64,000 nt of DNA from Microbacterium sp. (GTDB lineage: Bacteria > Actinomycetota > Actinomycetes > Actinomycetales > Microbacteriaceae): contig NZ_JAFKIP010000006.1 of the NCBI RefSeq assembly GCF_017305435.1, positions 186,001-250,000 of the forward strand. The letters run 5' to 3'. Below are positions 50,333-56,660 of the stretch, piece by piece (positions within the stretch are counted from its first letter, which is position 1; each line of letters opens with the position of its first letter). The notes below the pieces were generated by a model. It saw only the letters and a list, made by a program, of their open reading frames with translations, did no database searches and was not told where the DNA came from. A program made the translations under genes and the position numbers.

Positions 50333-51565
50333 CTACGTCGCCGCCGGAGGTCGCCCGTCGTCGGGGCTGAGCGCGGTCCCCAGGGCCTCCAGCCGCGCGG
50401 CGGCGCGGTCGGGTTTGCCGCTCGGCAGCAGCGGAATCCGGGCCACCGCGCGCACCTCACGGGGGCGGGCGGGCTTGCCGACCTCGGCCGCGACGGCGGT
50501 CCGCACGGCCTCCAGCGCGCCCGCGTCACGAGCGGCCGGGGAGTCCGCGACGACGACCGACGCCTGCCCCCACCGCTCGTCGGGAACGGGCACGACGACG
50601 GCGCCCTCGAAGCCCGGGACGGTGCGGACGGCACGCTCGACACGGTCGAGGGAGACGTTGATGCCGCCCGAAACGATGACGTTGTCGGCCCGCCCCGTGA
50701 CGGCGAGGCGTCCGCCGTCGAACGTCCCGAGGTCGCCCGTGCGGTACCAGCGGGTGCCCGTCTCGTCGCGCACGAAGACGGTGTCCGTCTGCGCCGGATC
50801 GCCCAGGTAGCCGTCGGCGAGGGTCGGACCCGACAGCTGCACCTCGCCGCCGTCGATGCGCACGCCGGTGCCGGTCAGGGGGATGCCGTCGTAGACGCAG
50901 CCTCCGGAGGTCTCACTCGACCCGTAGGTGCGGACGATCCGGGCGCCGACGGCGCGGGCGCGTTCGGCGAGCGCCGGCGCGAGCGCCTGGCCCCCGACGA
51001 GGATCGCCTCGAAGCTGACAAGGGCGCGCTCGGCGCCCTTGTCTCCCCCCTCGATCGCGTCGAGCACGGTCTGCAGCTGGGCCGGGACGAGCGAGGTGTA
51101 CGTCGGCACGCGGACACCGCCCTCGCTTGATGCCATGGCGGATGCCGCGGCGGCGAAGGCATGCGCGGAGAACGCGCCGGTGAGGATCGCGGGCTCGCGC
51201 CCCGCGACGAGCGCCCGCACCAGCACCTGGACGCCCGCGATGTACCCCGGCGGCAGGGCGAGGAGCCACGCCCCCTCGCCGACCCGCTCGGCCGTCGCGA
51301 GCGCGGACGCCGTGAGCGCCGAGCGGCTGAGCGCGACGGATTTCGGATGCCCCGTCGACCCCGACGTCCGCACGACGACGGCCGTTCCCGCCGGGACCTC
51401 GGTCGGGAGGCTCCCCGAGGCGACGAGCTGGCCGTCCCGCGCCCGTCCGAGTGCGTGGCCGGGGCCTGCGCCGAGCGCGATCGCCGGCCCCGCCCCGAGC
51501 ACCGCTCCGCGGAGCCCCCGCAGCACGGCGCGCGCGTCCGAGGCATCCACCCCTTCGAGCTTCAC
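50333..51565 (-). CDS. menE: o-succinylbenzoate-CoA ligase
   Basis: 410 residues from a GTG at 51565. AMP-binding enzyme: VVVRTSGSTGHPKSVALSRS, RIVRTYGSSETSGGCVYDGI, WYRTGDLGTFDGGRLAVTGR and NVIVSGGINVSLDRVERAVR, and a shorter C-terminal domain with PLLPSGKPDRAAA. Shorter than most MenE proteins but complete. It activates o-succinylbenzoate to its CoA ester. Positioned between menB and menA on the same strand. Confidence 0.93.
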   Translation of the reverse strand: MKLEGVDASDARAVLRGLRGAVLGAGPAIALGAGPGHALGRARDGQLVASGSLPTEVPAGTAVVVRTSGSTGHPKSVALSRSALTASALATAERVGEGAWLLALPPGYIAGVQVLVRALVAGREPAILTGAFSAHAFAAAASAMASSEGGVRVPTYTSLVPAQLQTVLDAIEGGDKGAERALVSFEAILVGGQALAPALAERARAVGARIVRTYGSSETSGGCVYDGIPLTGTGVRIDGGEVQLSGPTLADGYLGDPAQTDTVFVRDETGTRWYRTGDLGTFDGGRLAVTGRADNVIVSGGINVSLDRVERAVRTVPGFEGAVVVPVPDERWGQASVVVADSPAARDAGALEAVRTAVAAEVGKPARPREVRAVARIPLLPSGKPDRAAARLEALGTALSPDDGRPPAAT

Positions 51566-51577
51566 GTGCCGCCTGTC

Positions 51578-52489
51578 TCAGTAGTGGTACGGGTAGGGCG
51601 ACCAGTCGGGGTCACGCTTCTCGAGGAAGGCGTCGCGGCCCTCGACCGCCTCGTCGGTGCCGTACGCGAGACGCGTCGCCTCGCCGGCGAACACCTGCTG
51701 ACCGACCATGCCGTCGTCGATCGCGTTGAACGCGAACTTCAGCATGCGGATCGCGGTCGGGCTCTTGCCGAGGATCGTGCGCGCCATCGCGATCGCCTCG
51801 CGCTCGAGCTCGGGGTGCGGCACGACGCGATTGACGGAGCCCATCTCGTACGCGCGCTGCGCCGAATACTCCTCCGCGAGGAAGAACACTTCGCGGGCGA
51901 CCTTCTGCCCCACCTGGCGGGCCATGTATGCCGACCCGTAGCCGGCGTCGAAGCTGCCGACATCGGCATCCGTCTGCTTGAATCTGCCGTGCTCGGCGCT
52001 CGCGAGCGACAGGTCGCACACGATGTGCAGCGAATGACCGCCGCCGGCCGCCCACCCGGGGATCACGGCGATGACGACCTTCGGCATGAACCGGATGAGC
52101 CGCTGCACCTCGAGGATGTGCAGACGCCCCGCGCGCGCACTGTCCGGCGCGGTCGCGTCGTCGGCGGCATACGTGTAGCCGTCGCGCCCGCGGATGCGCT
52201 GGTCGCCGCCGGAGCAGAACGCCCAGCCGCCGTCCTTCGGGCTCGGGCCGTTGCCGGTGAGGAGGACGACGCCGACCTTCGGGTCCTGCCGGGCGATGTC
52301 GAGGGCGCGGTACAGCTCGTCGACCGTGTGCGGTCGGAAGGCGTTGCGCACCTCGGGACGGTCGAACGCGATGCGCGCGATCCGCCCGTCACGGCTGAGG
52401 TGCGCCGTGATGTCCGTGTAGTCGGATGCCCCGGGCGCGAGCTCCCACTCGGCCGGGTCGAACAGTTCGGAGACGAAGCGGTCGGTCAC
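51578..52489 (-). CDS. menB: 1,4-dihydroxy-2-naphthoyl-CoA synthase
   Basis: 303 residues from a GTG at 52489. Crotonase fold with the MenB loop DGGWAFCSGGDQRIRGRDGY, IAVIPGWAAGGGHSLHIVCD for the oxyanion hole, and DVGSFDAGYGSAYMARQVG. The C-terminal segment ends AFLEKRDPDWSPYPYHY, typical of the family. It cyclises the CoA ester to DHNA-CoA. First gene of menB-menE-menA. Confidence 0.97.
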   Translation of the reverse strand: MTDRFVSELFDPAEWELAPGASDYTDITAHLSRDGRIARIAFDRPEVRNAFRPHTVDELYRALDIARQDPKVGVVLLTGNGPSPKDGGWAFCSGGDQRIRGRDGYTYAADDATAPDSARAGRLHILEVQRLIRFMPKVVIAVIPGWAAGGGHSLHIVCDLSLASAEHGRFKQTDADVGSFDAGYGSAYMARQVGQKVAREVFFLAEEYSAQRAYEMGSVNRVVPHPELEREAIAMARTILGKSPTAIRMLKFAFNAIDDGMVGQQVFAGEATRLAYGTDEAVEGRDAFLEKRDPDWSPYPYHY

Positions 52490-52520
52490 CCGCCCAGCCT
52501 ACGCGCGGGGCGCCTCCGTC

Positions 52521-52595
52521 GTTCGGGAGGAGATCGGCGTTCGGGAGGACTCCCCACGGGAATCCGCCCTCCCGAGTGCAGAAGTCCTCCCGGAC
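52521..52595 (+). repeat. 75-bp dispersed repeat, copy 1
   Basis: Same length as the inverted copy at 40237-40311 and about 84% identical by eye. It has two direct TTCGGGAGGA motifs and a complementary TCCTCCCGGA. It lies in the 219-bp gap upstream of menB and the zinc-ribbon gene. Confidence 0.85.
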
Positions 52596-52708
52596 GAGGA
52601 CGCACGGAGTCGGTCCAGGCGTCGGCGACCCGATCCGACGTGGGAGAATGAACCACGGCGACTCCTCACCCGGCGGGGGCTGCCCGGAAGGCGCGCGGTG
52701 ATGTCACG

Positions 52709-53101
52709 ATGAAGATCAGGAACTCCTCCGACTGGCGTGACGGCCTCCCCTTCGAGATCCCCGTCGCGGCCGCCGAGGCCGTGCCGGGCGACGCTACGCG
52801 GTGCTCCGGCTGCGGCCCGGACAGCGAGCCCTGGCCGCGCGAAGCGCTGTGGGTCGTGAAGCACCGGCATCCGACGAACCCGGCCGGCTTCGTGCGGTAC
52901 TACTGCGCCGACCACAAGCCGAAACCGAAGCTCGCTCCGCCCGTCTCCGCCCCCGAACGCGCACGCCGCGCCGCGTCGCCCAGCCCCCGCAAGGCCGCGG
53001 CGCCGACCATTCCGGAGCGCCCCGCCGTGATGTGCCCGGACTGCTTCGTGCAGGTGCCCGCGACCGGTGTGTGCGGCATGTGCGGGCAGCGGGTGGCGTG
53101 A
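52709..53101 (+). CDS. small zinc-ribbon protein of unknown function
   Basis: 130 residues from the ATG at 52709. It has cysteine pairs: CSGCGP near residue 33 and YYCADHKPKP at 70, then at the C-terminus VMCPDCFVQVPATGVCGMCG, four Cys that likely bind zinc. The middle is Ala/Pro/Arg-rich. No enzyme motif. Such small proteins occur in Microbacteriaceae but are uncharacterised. The stop overlaps the start of the following acetyltransferase, so the two are translated together. Confidence 0.75.
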   Translation: MKIRNSSDWRDGLPFEIPVAAAEAVPGDATRCSGCGPDSEPWPREALWVVKHRHPTNPAGFVRYYCADHKPKPKLAPPVSAPERARRAASPSPRKAAAPTIPERPAVMCPDCFVQVPATGVCGMCGQRVA

Positions 53102-53514
53102 CGCGCGTGCCCGTCTTCTCCGCCGATCCCGCGCGCATCGACCGCGCTCGCGTCCACCACTGGCTGAGCGAGCAGTCCTACTGGGCGCGCGGGCGCACGC
53201 GGGAGGTGCAAGACGCCGCGATCGACGGCTCGCGCGCCTACGGCGTGTACGACGACGCGTCCGGCGAGCAGCTCGCTTTCGCCCGCGTCGTCACCGACAC
53301 GGTGACCTTCGCGTGGCTGTGCGACGTCTTCGTCGACGAGGCCGCGCGCGGTCGCGGGATCGGGAAGCTCCTCGTCGAAGGCGTCGTCGCCGACCTCGAG
53401 CCGCTCGGGTTGCGGCGCATCACGCTCTCCACCGCCGATGCGCACGGGCTGTATGCGCAGTTCGGATTCGCGCCGCTTCCGACACCGGAGCGGTGGATGA
53501 CGCGCGGCACCTGA
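53098..53514 (+). CDS. GNAT-family acetyltransferase
   Basis: 138 residues from a GTG at 53098, overlapping the previous stop by four bases (GTGA). Compact GNAT domain: AFARVVTDTVTFAWLCDVFV, the acetyl-CoA motif DEAARGRGIGKLLVEGVVA, and RITLSTADAHGLYAQFGF at the end. This resembles the small YjdJ/ElaA-type single-domain enzymes. Substrate unknown. Co-translated with the zinc-ribbon protein, suggesting that one may modify the other. Confidence 0.88.
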   Translation: MTRVPVFSADPARIDRARVHHWLSEQSYWARGRTREVQDAAIDGSRAYGVYDDASGEQLAFARVVTDTVTFAWLCDVFVDEAARGRGIGKLLVEGVVADLEPLGLRRITLSTADAHGLYAQFGFAPLPTPERWMTRGT

Positions 53515-53553
53515 TCCGCACGCCGTCCGTGCTCCGACATCGGGGCTCCCTGC

Positions 53554-54498
53554 TCAGCGGCGTGCCTTGCGGAACCCGTCCACGATGTCCCACAGCGAGA
53601 CGCAGACGATCGACACAGCGACGATCGCGCCCAGCACCCGAGTCAGGTCCGCATCCGCCCCCGAGGAGATCGCGAGATCGATGAGCGCGGGGTTCACCAG
53701 CATCCCCCCGCCCAGCAGCCAGAGGAGAACGGATGCCGAGACGACGGCGAGCGCCGCATTCATGGCCGCGAGAGGCATCGTCCACCGCCCGACGCGGAAC
53801 GCGGACGTCGTCAGCGCGACCTCGACGAGGATGAGGACGACGAGGACGACCACCCACCCGGGCCACAGCGCGGGGTTGAGGAACGGGATCCATGCGCCGT
53901 CGACGAACGCGAAGCCGCGGAGGAGATCCCACACGAGTGCACCCGCGAGCAGGGCGAGGAAGACGAGCCCGCCGACGAGGTCGGACAGTCGCGCACCCGA
54001 GACGCGAACGTCCGGCAGGCTGTCCGGCGTCCACGGCGTCGTGTCGAGCAGCTGGTGTCCCGTCCGCTCGATCACGGCGAAGACGAGCGTCACCCAGAAG
54101 CAGACGTGCACGATGACGCTGATCACGACGGGGACGATCGCGCCGATGAGCTCGCCGACCCCCGCTCCCGAGATCAGTTCGGCGGTGCCGACGCCGACCG
54201 CCGCGCACGCCGGCACGATCCACAGGAGCAGCACGAGCAGCCGCTTCCACGCGAGGTAGGAGCGCGGGCCGATGAGGTGCAGGGGACGATCGGCGTAGCC
54301 CGCGGCCAGGCGGTCGGGGTCGCCGAGGTCGATGAGGACGCGGCGCTCCGCGGCATCCGCCGGCTCGCCGGATTCGATCCGTGCGTCGAGCTGATCGGCG
54401 ATCGCGGCGCCGAGTTCCTGGGCGACGTCGGCGCGCTGTCGCTCGGGGAGCGTGCGGATGACCGCGTCGATGTAACGGTCGGTGAGGGTGGCGGTCAT
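53554..54498 (-). CDS. permease-prefix/HAAS-type membrane protein
   Basis: 314 residues from the ATG at 54498. The first 75 residues form the HAAS-like domain: LTDRYIDAVIRTLPERQRAD and VLIDLGDPDRLAAGYADRP. Then six or so hydrophobic helices. HAAS-domain proteins are usually encoded with PadR regulators and act as membrane sensors of envelope stress. It starts two bases before the PadR stop, so the pair is one transcript. Confidence 0.85.
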   Translation of the reverse strand: MTATLTDRYIDAVIRTLPERQRADVAQELGAAIADQLDARIESGEPADAAERRVLIDLGDPDRLAAGYADRPLHLIGPRSYLAWKRLLVLLLWIVPACAAVGVGTAELISGAGVGELIGAIVPVVISVIVHVCFWVTLVFAVIERTGHQLLDTTPWTPDSLPDVRVSGARLSDLVGGLVFLALLAGALVWDLLRGFAFVDGAWIPFLNPALWPGWVVVLVVLILVEVALTTSAFRVGRWTMPLAAMNAALAVVSASVLLWLLGGGMLVNPALIDLAISSGADADLTRVLGAIVAVSIVCVSLWDIVDGFRKARR

Positions 54499-54500
54499 GA

Positions 54501-54836
54501 TCAGTCCTTCGTGGGCAGGGCGTCGATCGCGTGCGCGAGCGCGTGGAAGTCGGCAGTGAGCACCGCGGCGAGGCGGTCGCCGGCGGCGGAGGTGCGGTAG
54601 AACTTGCGCGGACGGGCCTCGTCCGTGTTCCACGCGCTCGTGAGGTGCCCCTGCTTCTCGAGGCGCCGCAGCAGGGGATACAGCGTGTTCGCGTCGGTGT
54701 CGAAGCCGCGCTGCTGCAGCTGTTCCAGGAGCCCGTAGCCGTAACCGGGCTCGGCGAGCAGACGCAGACACGCGAGCACCACCGTGCCGCGCCGCAGCTC
54801 CTGCAGGTGGGTGTCGAGGGCCTCGGTTTCGCTCAC
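54501..54836 (-). CDS. PadR-family transcriptional regulator
   Basis: 111 residues from a GTG at 54836. Winged helix of the PadR family: LRRGTVVLACLRLLAEPGYG, YGLLEQLQQRGFDTDANTLY, PLLRRLEKQGHL and the wing RPRKFYRTSAAGDRLA. Short C-terminal dimer helix, as in the subfamily-2 members. It represses its own operon in response to a ligand or, with a HAAS protein, to membrane stress. First gene of a PadR-HAAS pair, with a dyad over its promoter. Confidence 0.93.
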   Translation of the reverse strand: MSETEALDTHLQELRRGTVVLACLRLLAEPGYGYGLLEQLQQRGFDTDANTLYPLLRRLEKQGHLTSAWNTDEARPRKFYRTSAAGDRLAAVLTADFHALAHAIDALPTKD

Positions 54837-54838
54837 GC

Positions 54839-54864
54839 ATCACACGTTACTGTGTGATACACAC
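54839..54864. promoter_or_regulatory. PadR operator
   Basis: Overlapping dyads: ATCACAC-N6-GTGTGAT (54839-54858) and GTGTG-ATA-CACAC (54852-54864), immediately upstream of the padR-type start. The GTGT/ACAC pattern is the usual PadR box type. Autoregulation inferred from position. Confidence 0.7.
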
Positions 54865-54918
54865 TATCGTCAACCACACACCTGCATGAGGGAGGCCGAG
54901 CGCGGCAGGATGGATGCC

Positions 54919-55911
54919 ATGACCGGCACCACCCAGCCCTCGCTCGACGACCTCCGAGGGAACGCGCACGTGGTCTCCCTCCCCCTCGTGACCCGCTTCC
55001 GCGGCGTCGATCACCGCGAGGCGCTCCTGGTCGAAGGGCCCGAGGGGTGGACGGAGTTCTCCCCGTTCCTCGAGTACGACGATGCGGAGGCCGCGACCTG
55101 GCTCGCGGCGGCCATCGACTTCGGCTGGCGTCCGCAGCCGGCCCCGGTGCGAAGCAGCGTGCGCGTCAACGCGACCGTGCCCGCCGTCGCGGCGGCGGAC
55201 GTGCCGGGCGTGCTCGCACACTTCGACGGATGCCGCACGGCGAAGGTCAAGGTCGCCGAGCGCGGCCAGACGCTCTCCGACGACGTCGCCCGCGTCCGCG
55301 CGGTGCGCGCGGCGATGGGCCCGGAAGGACGTGTCCGCCTCGACGCGAACGGCGGGTGGAACGTCGACGAGGCCGAGCACGCCCTCCACGCCCTCGCGGA
55401 GTTCGACCTCGAGTATCTCGAGCAGCCGTGTGCGACCGTCGCGGAGCTCGCCGAGCTGCGCGAGCGGATCGCCGACTGGGACATCCCGATCGCAGCGGAC
55501 GAGAGCGTGCGCAAGGCATCCGACCCGCTCGCGGTCGCCCGCGCGGGGGCCGCCGATCTCATCGTCGTGAAGGCGCAGCCGCTCGGCGGGGTCAGCCGGG
55601 CGATGGCGATCGTCGCGGATGCGGGGCTTCCGGCGGTCGTCTCGAGCGCGCTCGACACGTCGGTCGGACTGTCGATGGGCCTCGCCCTCGCGGCGGCCCT
55701 GCCGGATCTCCCCTACGACTGCGGCCTGGGCACGGCGTCGCTGCTCGCCGCCGACGTCACGCGCGCACCGCTCCGCCCGCACGGCGGCACGCTGCCGGTC
55801 GGACGGGTCGAGGTGGATGCCGCGCTGCTGCGCGCGCACGCCGCGTCGCCCGAACGACGGGAGTGGTGGCTCGCGCGGCTGGAGCGGTGCTTCGCCCTCA
55901 TCGAGGACTGA
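54919..55911 (+). CDS. menC: o-succinylbenzoate synthase
   Basis: 330 residues from the ATG at 54919, chosen over an ATG at 54910 for the spacing to AGGATGG. Enolase-superfamily enzyme: TAKVKVAERGQTLSDDVARV with the catalytic Lys pair region, VRLDANGGWNVDEAEHALHA, LEYLEQPCATVAELAELRER, IPIAADESVRKASDPL and DLIVVKAQPLGGVSRAM. Dehydrates SHCHC to o-succinylbenzoate. It lies apart from menB-menE but within the menaquinone region. Confidence 0.93.
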   Translation: MTGTTQPSLDDLRGNAHVVSLPLVTRFRGVDHREALLVEGPEGWTEFSPFLEYDDAEAATWLAAAIDFGWRPQPAPVRSSVRVNATVPAVAAADVPGVLAHFDGCRTAKVKVAERGQTLSDDVARVRAVRAAMGPEGRVRLDANGGWNVDEAEHALHALAEFDLEYLEQPCATVAELAELRERIADWDIPIAADESVRKASDPLAVARAGAADLIVVKAQPLGGVSRAMAIVADAGLPAVVSSALDTSVGLSMGLALAAALPDLPYDCGLGTASLLAADVTRAPLRPHGGTLPVGRVEVDAALLRAHAASPERREWWLARLERCFALIED

Positions 55912-56530
55912 GCTCGACGAGGAGGCCGACCATGCGCTCGAGGCGGGCGTTCATGAGCTCGGTGACCTCCTCGGCGGGGCGGCCCTCCAGCGTCGCGCGC
56001 GTGCACGTGTCGTCCGACACGTCGACGAGGAGTCGCGCGGCCTCGGCGATCGGCAGGCGCAGGCGCAGGTCGTAGGCATCCACGACGTAGTCGATGATCC
56101 CCTCGACGCGCGCCGCCATCGCGTCCTGCCAGGCGAGGTACGCGCTCGCGAGCGCGGGGTCGCGGAGCGCCTGCGTGCGGATCTCGCTGAACAGCTGCGG
56201 TTCCATGCGTTCGCCGAGCGACGCACCGACCACCTGACGAACGAGCCCACGCGAATCCGCGACCGCATCGACCGGCAGCTCGCGCACGCGCCCGGCGACC
56301 TCATCGAGCTTCGCCTCGGCGAGCTGCGTGATGAGCGCGAGGAACAGCTCGTTCTTCGAGTCGAAGTTGGAGTAGAACGCTCCCCGCGTGAAGCCGGCGC
56401 GCTCGCAGATCATCTCGACGGATGCGGCATCCATGCCGACCTCGGCGAACACCTCGTGCGCCGCGTCGAGAAGCCGCGCACGGGTCTGCTCGCGGCGTCG
56501 CGTGCCCGAGCGGGGCAGGACATCGGCCAC
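55898..56530 (-). CDS. TetR-family regulator of the MMPL/YhgE operon
   Basis: 210 residues from a GTG at 56530, which has a perfect AAGGAGG ribosome site; an earlier open frame exists but is not preferred. The helix-turn-helix is RARLLDAAHEVFAEVGMDAA then SVEMICERAGFTRGAFYSNF. It is divergent from the MMPL gene and has two strong dyads before that gene, so it should repress the transporter and release it on a ligand. Overlaps the menC 3' end by 14 bp. Confidence 0.93.
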   Translation of the reverse strand: MADVLPRSGTRRREQTRARLLDAAHEVFAEVGMDAASVEMICERAGFTRGAFYSNFDSKNELFLALITQLAEAKLDEVAGRVRELPVDAVADSRGLVRQVVGASLGERMEPQLFSEIRTQALRDPALASAYLAWQDAMAARVEGIIDYVVDAYDLRLRLPIAEAARLLVDVSDDTCTRATLEGRPAEEVTELMNARLERMVGLLVELSPR

Positions 56531-56593
56531 GGCGCCTCCTTCGGATCGATTCTCACATCTACTCCCCAGAATCACGGGGAGCAACCCTTCTAG

Positions 56594-56626
56594 GATACAA
56601 CCATGTATCCGATACAGTTTTGTATC
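56594..56626. promoter_or_regulatory. paired TetR operators upstream of MMPL gene
   Basis: Two exact-arm dyads GATACA-N4-TGTATC at 56594-56609 and 56611-56626, 17 bp apart. Such strong AT-rich palindromes stand out in this genome and lie just upstream of the MMPL start and at the divergent TetR promoter. Confidence 0.85.
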
Positions 56627-56660
56627 GTCCCCCGCTGAACCGTCGTCCTCCGGAGCGCCC

